From NCBI RefSeq assembly GCF_014837065.1, contig NZ_JACSPP010000012.1, positions 1 to 64,000 of the forward strand: 64,000 nucleotides of DNA, given 5' to 3'. The notes under the pieces are model-generated. The model saw only the letters and a program-made list of their open reading frames with translations, ran no database searches and was not told where the DNA came from. Source of the DNA: Phocaeicola intestinalis. Its GTDB lineage: Bacteria; Bacteroidota; Bacteroidia; Bacteroidales; Bacteroidaceae. The position numbers and the translations under genes are program-made. Shown here one piece after another: positions 36,501-43,681 of the stretch (its first letter is position 1; the number at the start of each line of letters is the position of its first letter).

Positions 36501-36606
36501 GCGATTTGTAGTTAGCCCTCTGCACTTCATTTATCTCATGAAGTGCCTCATACTTTGACTTAAACCGCCCTATGGCCTGAGGATAAATGGGGTAGGGGTT
36601 ATTCAT
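33535..36606 (-). CDS. tssI: VgrG spike protein (TssI) with long N-terminal extension
   Basis: 1023 residues from ATG 36606 (MNNPYP...; the frame continues three codons to a TTG). Residues ~1-420 are an extension: charged coiled coil (~25-165, LEELENASKKLEELDARLAA...), an Ala/Asn/Gly-rich helical part, and a disordered Glu/Gln/Thr linker. The VgrG core begins near residue 420 and includes the gp27-like region, the OB-fold (GRVRVQFPWQ, WLRIAVPYAG, GEEVMVGFE) and a C-terminal beta-helix of Ile/Val-Asn/Ala-Gly repeats. VgrG proteins usually lack such an N-terminal part. Confidence 0.9.
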   Translation of the reverse strand: MNNPYPIYPQAIGRFKSKYEALHEINEVQRANYKSLEELENASKKLEELDARLAAAEAEIDDKLIKTSDDLMKLDDISKIDKELDEAKKDIQDRIADKKAEPVDLEREKRRQELEEELRQLNEQKKQLDNVNKEKQQLDASVAQGVGNFDNLSDTLSGKVSPQDMANAAAQMDKGYDEAISDLSSIVTGDSSTEYIEAWARYQFGDQLYDAASAIKNGASDAISGVNEFMQLGDVFGGSWRDPSTAAKKIETGLKNINNAVNKVNAITNNLFSAVTGRDSVILGKLDNLNNMGVNSLGSLAGAASIGIGSFNAFKEGNISAGISGVKDTINSIRGTYLDFRSKDIKNKIEENELGGYEPNPDPTENTDGNGSQAKNTGKEEGKDEKTQTGQSDPNEQKNSSEKKSGTQTQTQGGNYSADMIHEIEVVLEGCPSSQNSCCVINGENYVLSGYSLSQELLRPMLLSFSLEKEDKTETQQDVVFANITQLIGKSLEINVSTIKASQDDEEANPQVAFVFKGMIIDVSASRATASAQSASITVATWDALLQNVPHCRSFENMTLKEIIDAVLEPYRDIKSIVSPRFKDKIPYIVQYDQSDYAFISMLAMRFGEWMYNTGDTFVFGELDIEDSSAANLEYPGGSLMSYSLHQNVTSFSFSHLLPDYYQYGKGKDILKTSAQGMADGTVNDWTDKAYNASIQRFQDEQTVALKAGGFDSGKEDEGADAILDYSLKVEAEGKKTGIMTVQGFSKLAMLKIGQTFLIRDNVQNKSGESKDVEQKSLKVIGINHSFDYRQEYSNSFMAIPVACDYPSYSDADVFASAPQQRAKVVENKDEQMLGRVRVQFPWQEIQDKDMKTPWLRIAVPYAGQSKGQQFVPEIGEEVMVGFEMNNAERPYIIGSFYNGGTGKPDEAWAVSQEKDGTSNNVKAIRTRNGHTILFNDKGEAGLIEIYDNKNNTYHITLSADDKKITIYSAGEVEVVADTDVNINAKGNIGINADGNIGIKSKGNISMEAEREVSIQASKVKVR

Positions 36607-36618
36607 AAGGAACAATTG

Positions 36619-37065
36619 TTATCGGGTTATCCAATCATTTTCAAAGTTGGCCGAACCGCCGAAGGTGAATTTCCTTGCGCTAAGTGTGATTTTTGTCCGC
36701 ACCAACAGACTATTGCTGTTATTAAAATATTGGTACATGTTCACCAAGTAGGCATCTTCAAAAAAGAGGTGGAGGTATTTTTTTTGATTGTCGTCAGTCG
36801 ACAGCAGCATTTCAATCGTCCCGTCATGTGTCTCCGCGCGGTTGAACATCCAATTGTAAAAAAACAAATCATCGTCCCCTTGGGCGGGCATAACAAATTT
36901 TATCAATCCGCTTTGCGGCCTGGATGCAGGTTTGCTGCTTTCGTCCAGCGATTGGTAAAATTCATACTCACATTCTACCAATTCATATTTTTTCCCATTA
37001 TAAGCTTCGACCTCTGCAGCCGAAGTTTTTTGCTGGTCCATTATCAAAGTCGCCTTAAATGCCAT
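36619..37065 (-). CDS. tssD: Second TssD (Hcp-like tube protein)
   Basis: A 148-residue beta-rich protein of the Bacteroidetes TssD family: CEYEFYQSLDESSKPASRPQSGLIKF, the usual strand-turn-strand with a Gly near residue 52, and MFNRAETHDGTIEML. It diverges strongly from the other TssD at 37134 and lies just before vgrG, so it may form the tube end that contacts VgrG or carry a specific effector. Confidence 0.8.
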   Translation of the reverse strand: MAFKATLIMDQQKTSAAEVEAYNGKKYELVECEYEFYQSLDESSKPASRPQSGLIKFVMPAQGDDDLFFYNWMFNRAETHDGTIEMLLSTDDNQKKYLHLFFEDAYLVNMYQYFNNSNSLLVRTKITLSARKFTFGGSANFENDWITR

Positions 37066-37133
37066 GCGTTCGTTGAGTTAAGGAATGCGACCGCCTGCAA
37101 CGCAGGCAGTCGCGTGTTTTAATTTTAAATTAG

Positions 37134-37544
37134 TTAAAGAGCCCAGTGATTATCGTATTCTACGCTACCCTTACCCGTCACTGTGAGCTGACGGCAAGTA
37201 ATAGTAATAGACTCATACATGCGATCTGTGTTGGTATCATCATATACTTCTTCATAACTTACGCAATAAGCGTCAATGAAAGAAAGAGTTTTCATAATAC
37301 CGCCAAGTTTGTTAGGCCATGTGATGGTGCCATTTTTTGAACCATAAGAGTCACATGTCCACTCCAACAGGTCCGTATTACCGGCATCTGTTGATTTAAC
37401 CTTCAAGTTGATTACTCCACCACGGGTTGTACCTGTAGGTTGTCCTTCCACGTCAATCTGTTGATTGAACTGATACTGTACATAAGTGACTTCGCGATCT
37501 TCGCATCCGTCAACCTTTAGCTGCGCTGTTCTAGGTGCTGCCAT
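37134..37544 (-). CDS. tssD: TssD (Hcp) inner tube protein
   Basis: 136 residues: VTYVQYQFNQQIDVEGQPTGTTRGGVINLKV and ESITITCRQLTVTGKGSVEYDNHW. This is the common Bacteroidetes Hcp pattern. It should stack as hexamers inside the TssB/TssC sheath. It lies 26 bases after tssC, the normal position for the main tube subunit. Confidence 0.88.
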   Translation of the reverse strand: MAAPRTAQLKVDGCEDREVTYVQYQFNQQIDVEGQPTGTTRGGVINLKVKSTDAGNTDLLEWTCDSYGSKNGTITWPNKLGGIMKTLSFIDAYCVSYEEVYDDTNTDRMYESITITCRQLTVTGKGSVEYDNHWAL

Positions 37545-37570
37545 GATTTTAATTTTTTTAAGTGAATAAA

Positions 37571-38977
37571 TTATTTGATTTCATTTGTCCATTCTGTTAC
37601 GCCATTATCCCCATTATGTCCGGTCAACTTAATGTAGAAATTCTTAGCTGCAAAGAATGGTTTTAACTCAATCTCAATTTCAATATCTTTTGTTTTCTCG
37701 TTACGAACGATTTTGGGATTCGAGTACCCTTCTATAAGTTTGCCCGGTCCCTTGTAATCTTCCAAGAAATCAATAACCTGCTCACGGATTTCTTGTGCCA
37801 ATTTACCGTTCCAATTTTTAAAAGCCTCGTCATTAAAGAAATTAGAAAACACTTTGCCTATCCAATCGAAAACCCGTACAATCGGATATTCCTGCAAACC
37901 AATAGTAGCACCATTATAAAGAGAACGGTTTGAAAAAGCCATTACACGGTTCTCTTCAAACGTCATAGGAACTACTCCTTTGTCTATTAAAGCAGTCAAT
38001 TCAGATTTTAACAAATCGAGACGTGTCCCTTTTGCCATGTCTATTGTGCCATACTTTTTCCCGGCGATACCTTGTGAAATAGGGGTTTCATCCGTATTGC
38101 TCATGCGCCCGGCAATTGCTGCAGAAGGCGGCAAGAACAAATCTTCTTCTTCATCATTTGCCTCATCTGATTTCTTACGTCCAAGGATGTAATTACAAGC
38201 CATAATGACGTTGGCCAAGTATGCATCGGTGTCACTTAAGTTCGCTTTGTCCAATCCTTTATTAAGCAGTTTCAATGTAGGAGAATCTGCATAGTCTGTA
38301 ACCAACATTACTTTGTTGCGGTATGCCATTTGTCCCCACATATTTACAATCTGTTTACTTCCAAGATAACCGGGACTGACTAACAAGGAATAATTTTCCT
38401 TGAGGGATAACCGGTCAAAACTTCTATTTAGCTCATCGCGGACAGCTGCAAATACACGACCATCTGGATCCCCTAAATCTTCTTTATCTACATTGATAAG
38501 GTTTAAACATTTCAATTTGGATTGGCCGGAATTAGCAAAAAACTCTCCAAGCGAACGGTATGCAATCTCCAGTTTACGTGTCTGCTCATGCACGCTCCCT
38601 AAATTTTGAAGAAGATTCTTCTCTGCGGCTTTGGCAGCCTCCTGACATTTGTCCACTGCTTCTGAAGCTGTGGTTGCATCGCTATCCAAGATACTCAACC
38701 ACATAAGCAAGTCTGTTTTAAGACGTTTACGTTGCTCTGCGAATTCACTGTCTTGCAAAAATATCTTTTTAGCGGCCCTGCTTTCCGGATTCATATTCTC
38801 AAGTCCGTCAGCCATTGTCTCCAAAAGGTCGAAATCTCCATAATCTTCCAGTCCTTCCAAGCTTTCTTTCAGACGTTCAGCCGGATTTTCAATTTTCTTC
38901 ACCTCATCCAAATAAGCACTTTCTGCTGTTGTTATGGTATTGGCTGCTTGAGGCTGTAATTTTAATTCTTCTGGCAT
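37571..38977 (-). CDS. tssC: T6SS contractile sheath large subunit TssC
   Basis: A 468-residue TssC of the Bacteroidetes type. The middle contains the sheath domain (YSLLVSPGYLGSKQIVNMWGQMAYRNKVMLVTDY), and SNRSLYNGATIGLQEYPIVRVFDWIGKVFSNFFND and the C-terminal IEIEIELKPFFAAKNFYIKLTGHN are typical. It forms the sheath with TssB. A 222-base gap with tandem repeats separates it from tssB, unusual for these coupled genes. Confidence 0.92.
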   Translation of the reverse strand: MPEELKLQPQAANTITTAESAYLDEVKKIENPAERLKESLEGLEDYGDFDLLETMADGLENMNPESRAAKKIFLQDSEFAEQRKRLKTDLLMWLSILDSDATTASEAVDKCQEAAKAAEKNLLQNLGSVHEQTRKLEIAYRSLGEFFANSGQSKLKCLNLINVDKEDLGDPDGRVFAAVRDELNRSFDRLSLKENYSLLVSPGYLGSKQIVNMWGQMAYRNKVMLVTDYADSPTLKLLNKGLDKANLSDTDAYLANVIMACNYILGRKKSDEANDEEEDLFLPPSAAIAGRMSNTDETPISQGIAGKKYGTIDMAKGTRLDLLKSELTALIDKGVVPMTFEENRVMAFSNRSLYNGATIGLQEYPIVRVFDWIGKVFSNFFNDEAFKNWNGKLAQEIREQVIDFLEDYKGPGKLIEGYSNPKIVRNEKTKDIEIEIELKPFFAAKNFYIKLTGHNGDNGVTEWTNEIK

Positions 38978-39072
38978 ATTATTTGAATTTATTGAGTTAG
39001 ACTTTTATTTTAAGCGGCATTAAAATGTGCATATTGTAAACCATGTGATGACTCAAGCATGCATTTTGATGA

Positions 39073-39146
39073 ACATAAGTGACTTGGGTGTTTCACATAA
39101 GTAACTCGGACGTTTCACATAAGTAAGTCTGGTCTATCACTTATGT
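39073..39146. repeat. 22-bp tandem repeats with inverted last copy between tssB and tssC
   Basis: ACATAAGT occurs at 39073, 39095 and 39117, exactly 22 bases apart, in similar units (ACATAAGTRACT..G....TTTC). The inverted form ACTTATGT is at 39139, again 22 bases on. The first and last copies make a dyad (GAACATAAGTGA / TCACTTATGTTC). It lies in the 222-base tssB-tssC gap (38978-39199), which holds no gene or TAnnTTTG box on the minus strand. Confidence 0.8.
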
Positions 39147-39199
39147 TCGTTTGAGGGGGATTGGGACAAAACACACAAATCCATACTGCCATAGTATAA

Positions 39200-39646
39200 T
39201 TAATTCTTTTCCAGTTCAGCCAACAAAGACTGCAAAGCAGTAATAAGGTGCTTTCTGCTCTCCTCGTTCTCAAAAGCACGTCTAAGCACTTTATTTTTAA
39301 TCATTTGTTGTTCAATAGTTTTAAAAGAATCAATTGTCGCTTTTTGCTGACTTAGATAAGCGCTTTGTTTGATAAGTTCCTTGTCATCAAAATCTTTAAG
39401 GGCATTAAACTTGAAGTTTTCTTTAACCGGACGTCCTTCCAAATCCAACATTTGCACATTGCGTTTTTCCGGTTGGTAATGGTTAAACACATCTTCCATT
39501 GTTTCCGGCTGGAACACATCACCCGGTTTAACAGGTGCCATATCAGTAAACTGATCCACATAGAGGGTCTTGTTTTGAGGAAACTCAATAATCCCATCTA
39601 CCGCCTCCGCATCGAGGACTTTTGAAATTACGGTTTTCTTTGCCAT
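39200..39646 (-). CDS. tssB: T6SS contractile sheath small subunit TssB
   Basis: A 148-residue protein: PGDVFQPETMEDVFNHYQPEKRNVQMLDLEGRPVKENFKF, LKDFDDKELIKQSAYLSQQKATIDSF. This is the Bacteroidetes TssB pattern, with a C-terminal helical region (LRRAFENEESRKHLITALQSL). It pairs with TssC. It is 20 bases after the ClpV gene. Confidence 0.9.
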   Translation of the reverse strand: MAKKTVISKVLDAEAVDGIIEFPQNKTLYVDQFTDMAPVKPGDVFQPETMEDVFNHYQPEKRNVQMLDLEGRPVKENFKFNALKDFDDKELIKQSAYLSQQKATIDSFKTIEQQMIKNKVLRRAFENEESRKHLITALQSLLAELEKN

Positions 39647-39666
39647 ATTATTGCATGTTTAAATAA

Positions 39667-41922
39667 TTATTCATGATGTATAATTTCCCATTTCAATTCA
39701 TTCCTTTCGTCCAAAGCAAGTGTAACATGATCACCCTCTCGCAGTTCGCCGGAAATAATCATTTTCGACAAGGGACGACGGATGTCTTTACGAAGAATGC
39801 CTAGAATCGGTCTTGCTCCATATTGAGCATTAAATCCATTTATAGCAATCTTATGAATTGCTTTTTCGTCTACCTGAAGAGTGATATTCTGCTCACTTAA
39901 TGTTTTCAATAATCCTTTTAAATGAATGTTGAATATCACAGTCACAATCTTTTCGTTGATAGGCGCAAAGGGAACTATTTCTGTTAGACGAGCTAAAAAT
40001 TCAGGACGGAAATATCCCTGCATTACTTCAAGCATATCATTATGGGTCGGTACTAAACCTTTTTCAAATTGTTCAAAAATATACTGGCTCCCAATATTAG
40101 ATGTAAATATGATCAAAGCATTGGAAAAATCGCCAACTCTTCCCAATCTGTCATGCAATTTCCCCTCATCTAAAATTTGCAAAAACAAATCAAATACGGA
40201 ACGATGTGCCTTTTCTATCTCATCAAACAAAACTATCGAATAGGGCTTTTGTCGGATTTGATTCACTAAAAGACCACCTTCCTCATAACCGACATAACCC
40301 GGAGGTGCCCCATAAAGTAACGCTACTGAATGTTCCTCTTTGTATTCAGACATATCGAAACGCAAAATTGCGGTTTCATCTTGAAAGAGAAATTCCGCCA
40401 ACGATTTTGCTAACTCAGTCTTCCCTGTACCCGTCGGTCCTAAGAAAAAGAAACTACCAATAGGCTGCCCTTTCTTATTCAAACCGGAACGGGATTCATA
40501 GATAGAATCCAATACGGCTTTAATGGCATGATCCTGTCCGACTACACGCTTCTTTAAAATTTCCTCAGCATTGACAAGCCGCTCGCGTTCGGCAGCTTGC
40601 ACATCGCCTAAGGGTATACCGGTTTTCTGAGATACGACTTCTTTCAAATGTTCTACACCTACGATTTCTTTCCGTTCATTGGGATGTAAATCATTTTTTA
40701 TTTTCAATAAAGCCATGGTACGGTCGATCAAGTCAATTGCCGATTCAGGCAAGTGTTTCTCGCTGAAGTATCTTTTGGCAAGTCGAATGGCATTTATCAA
40801 TAAATCATCAGAAGCCTTTAACTTGTGGAATTCTTCAAATGACTTTATTACAGCTTGAAGTATGATTTCAGTATTTTCGATAGATGGTTCTTCTAGGATA
40901 ATCCGCTCAAACTTTCCGGTAATCTCTTTATCTGTTTCTATATTTTTTGTAAATCCCTCGATAGAAGAAGTGCAGACACACAGCAATCCTTGATTTAACG
41001 AAGCTTTCAGTAAGTTTATGGTTCCATTCAACGCTCCTTGCTTGTCCATTAATTGGTCGAACGATTCGATGACTAGGATGGCATTATCCATATCAGACAA
41101 TTCATCCAAGATTTTTTTCATTCGGCTTTCAATCTCGCTCTTATAAGAAACCCCGATAGATAGAGCGATTGTATCAAGTTCGTAAACTTGTGCATTCTGA
41201 AGAAAGGTAGGTACTCTTCCTGCTACTATAGCTTGTACAAGTGCGTGGATTAGGGTGGTTTTGCCCACACCGGATTCTCCTGTGATAAGAATATTGGCTT
41301 TTGTTTTTCTTCCGAGAATGCCGAATATTTCATTCAGTTCTTTTTCAAAACCTACAGCTTCAGGAAGCTTTCCTTCTATCTGTTCTTGGTTTTTCCAAAT
41401 GCAATATGTTGCTACATTCTTATTTCCATTGTTTTTAGTTCGAGTTGTAGAATTGTTCGCTGCGTTTGTTTGACCCTCTCCAAAGTTTCCGCAAACAGCC
41501 ATAATATCTTCTTTCTGAAGCGGAAGTGTCTTAAGTTGTTCAAATGTGAAACCAACCCCAGGAGTTACAATAGCTATCAGTAATGAAACCGGATCAATAG
41601 ATTCTTTTTTCAATGCCACTCGGACACTGTCAGCCTCATTAACGACAGCTTTTGAAAGTGGAGAAAGACCCTTTTGCGGAGAAGAATCATAATTCTTTTT
41701 GGACATCTTAATCCGCATGTCTGCCCAATCAAGAATATAGTAGTAATCCGCATTCAAGCTTTTTTCAATGAATGAGACTAACCCCACATCTTTATGAAGC
41801 AATGCCTTCAGGATATGAGCCGGTTCTATTGCCGCATTCATGTTTTCCTTAGCGTAGGCTTCCGCAATTTGGAAGACTTCTAAGGTACTATCACTAAAGT
41901 TATTCAACATATTTGTATTCAT
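39667..41922 (-). CDS. tssH: ClpV ATPase (TssH)
   Basis: A 751-residue AAA+ unfoldase that recycles contracted sheaths. ATG 41922 (MNTNMLNNFS) is chosen because the longer frame overlaps the upstream stop codon. Clp_N domain ~1-150. NBD1 has Walker A GESGVGKT (~215-222), but its Walker B reads ILVIESFD without the usual Asp-Glu. NBD2 is intact: GPTGTGKTELAKSLAEFL and IVLFDEIEKAH, with sensor/C-terminal D2-small domain. It is shorter than classical ClpV (~850-900). Confidence 0.93.
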   Translation of the reverse strand: MNTNMLNNFSDSTLEVFQIAEAYAKENMNAAIEPAHILKALLHKDVGLVSFIEKSLNADYYYILDWADMRIKMSKKNYDSSPQKGLSPLSKAVVNEADSVRVALKKESIDPVSLLIAIVTPGVGFTFEQLKTLPLQKEDIMAVCGNFGEGQTNAANNSTTRTKNNGNKNVATYCIWKNQEQIEGKLPEAVGFEKELNEIFGILGRKTKANILITGESGVGKTTLIHALVQAIVAGRVPTFLQNAQVYELDTIALSIGVSYKSEIESRMKKILDELSDMDNAILVIESFDQLMDKQGALNGTINLLKASLNQGLLCVCTSSIEGFTKNIETDKEITGKFERIILEEPSIENTEIILQAVIKSFEEFHKLKASDDLLINAIRLAKRYFSEKHLPESAIDLIDRTMALLKIKNDLHPNERKEIVGVEHLKEVVSQKTGIPLGDVQAAERERLVNAEEILKKRVVGQDHAIKAVLDSIYESRSGLNKKGQPIGSFFFLGPTGTGKTELAKSLAEFLFQDETAILRFDMSEYKEEHSVALLYGAPPGYVGYEEGGLLVNQIRQKPYSIVLFDEIEKAHRSVFDLFLQILDEGKLHDRLGRVGDFSNALIIFTSNIGSQYIFEQFEKGLVPTHNDMLEVMQGYFRPEFLARLTEIVPFAPINEKIVTVIFNIHLKGLLKTLSEQNITLQVDEKAIHKIAINGFNAQYGARPILGILRKDIRRPLSKMIISGELREGDHVTLALDERNELKWEIIHHE

Positions 41923-41929
41923 TAATTCA

Positions 41930-43681
41930 TTAATCCAGCAAAATAATTTCCTTTGCAACCGGAGTCGTTTTCTTTTGTATAGGAGTGATAGTCACTGTTG
42001 TTTTTTTGTTCCTCTCTCGTGGCTTTGGCTTAACAAATACCATTTCAAATGGATACTCAATGGTTGGACAACCAATTTCCGTAATCCGAACAGAGAAATT
42101 GATACGTTCTTGGTCTATGCCAAACAACTGAAAGATATAATGGTTTTCTGTTATTTTATTCAAGATAGGCTGCTCCGAAAAATTTGAAGCGACAACTTCC
42201 ACATTCTTGAAATAATTGCTTTCATCATTTCTTGCTACATCAGTTTTTATCAGATCAAATTCAACTGAAATTGTATCATTGGCTGAAGATATAGAGAAAT
42301 TGGTATTGGATAAATTCACTTCGTAGTATTTTACATACCACTCAGATATCGTGACTTTATGAGGTACAGAAAGTAGTCCATCGTAACGTAACGAATAAAA
42401 ATAATCGTGTGCAGTCAATGTATCGGTCAAATCTTTGGGTATAGATAAACGGCAATTATAGGTCAATGTATTCCCTTCGACATTTTCATTTTCCGTACGG
42501 GATTCTATTTGTATTTCACAATCCTCTGAATGGCTTGCCACTGTTGCTGATGTGCATTTAATATAAGGAGGCATCAAAGTTGTCAGCTTAGCATCATAAT
42601 ATTGATGATTAAAACCAATGTTTTCATTGTTATTCAACTTAAACAAGAAATTGTTATCCGAGTCTACGGTTATCACCCCACATTTGCCGTCAGACTTCAC
42701 TATAGCCAAATCATCCTCCAAATGAAGAATCTCGTCAAATTGAGGAGGAAGAAGCTCTTTCCCTTTAAAAACCAGCCCATAACGGTTATCCTTGGATAAC
42801 TTTTTAAATACACTCGTATAAGTACGCTCTGACTCCAGTGGAAATTCACTGATTACCGGCTCGTTTCCCAAAAGCTCCATATATTTTAATCGCATAAATT
42901 GATCAAAAATGAACTTGCCGTTCTTTGCACCAACTAAATAACCCTCGTCTCCTTTTATTATTGGAATTTCTTTTGCAGGAGAAACAACCAATGATTTTTT
43001 GTTGAATGTGCTATCTATCGAAATAGGAGTCAGTTCGTAGGTTTCTGAATCGATGGTATAGAATTTCTTTTTAATTGCTATGATTGCCCTTCCATTATGA
43101 AATGAAGACATAAAACTAATATCTTTTTTATCTTCATCTTGCAATACAAAAGGAATACCTTCTGTATTGATAAAATCACAATATGTCTCATTCGGATTCT
43201 TAGGATAATCTGCGTAAGACTTCACCAAAGCATGACCATCAAAAAATGGATACGCTTCAGCAAACGGACCGAAAACTTGTATGCCTTCAGTATTGAGATA
43301 GAAATATTGATTGTTCTGCCTAACCAACAACAACCCAGAATAAAAACGGTTTACTCCGTCAGGTAATTTATATTCTTTTCCTTCTATAGAAAAGATCTGC
43401 CCATAAGGATCTGTTATACCATACAGTTTCCCGTACTTGAAAAGCAAAGCCCTTTCTTCTTTAAATGCAGTAATGCTGTCAAATTCCAATGGAAGAATCT
43501 CCTTCCCTTCTTTATTCAACAAGCCGATTTTACCATTTGAAGCAACTTTCAATAAACCATAATCCATCATTTCTATAAAGTCATAATTAGGGCGTACCAA
43601 CCACTTGGCTATTTGTGCTTGCACAGATAAACTCAAACATGCCATTATGACCCAAGCTAACATTTTCTTATTCATTTTCAT
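41930..43681 (-). CDS. Secreted WG-repeat protein 2
   Basis: A 583-residue protein with a signal peptide (ends VQAQ, ~22). The N-terminal ~350 residues contain WG-like repeats (NGKIGLLNKEGKEILPLEFDSITAF, YGKLYGITDPYGQIF, KCGVITVDSDN). The C-terminal ~220 residues are beta-rich domains with a conserved ITEIGCPTIEYPFEMV end that recurs in the WG protein at 48.7 kb (ISEEGCPTIKKEI). It overlaps the kinase 3 stop by 14 bases. Probably a periplasmic partner of that kinase. Confidence 0.75.
   Translation of the reverse strand: MKMNKKMLAWVIMACLSLSVQAQIAKWLVRPNYDFIEMMDYGLLKVASNGKIGLLNKEGKEILPLEFDSITAFKEERALLFKYGKLYGITDPYGQIFSIEGKEYKLPDGVNRFYSGLLLVRQNNQYFYLNTEGIQVFGPFAEAYPFFDGHALVKSYADYPKNPNETYCDFINTEGIPFVLQDEDKKDISFMSSFHNGRAIIAIKKKFYTIDSETYELTPISIDSTFNKKSLVVSPAKEIPIIKGDEGYLVGAKNGKFIFDQFMRLKYMELLGNEPVISEFPLESERTYTSVFKKLSKDNRYGLVFKGKELLPPQFDEILHLEDDLAIVKSDGKCGVITVDSDNNFLFKLNNNENIGFNHQYYDAKLTTLMPPYIKCTSATVASHSEDCEIQIESRTENENVEGNTLTYNCRLSIPKDLTDTLTAHDYFYSLRYDGLLSVPHKVTISEWYVKYYEVNLSNTNFSISSANDTISVEFDLIKTDVARNDESNYFKNVEVVASNFSEQPILNKITENHYIFQLFGIDQERINFSVRITEIGCPTIEYPFEMVFVKPKPRERNKKTTVTITPIQKKTTPVAKEIILLD

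Noticed and set aside
39073-39146. CRISPR array
   Set aside because: Only three 22-base units follow each other directly without unique spacers of constant length, the last copy is inverted, and no cas genes are in the window.
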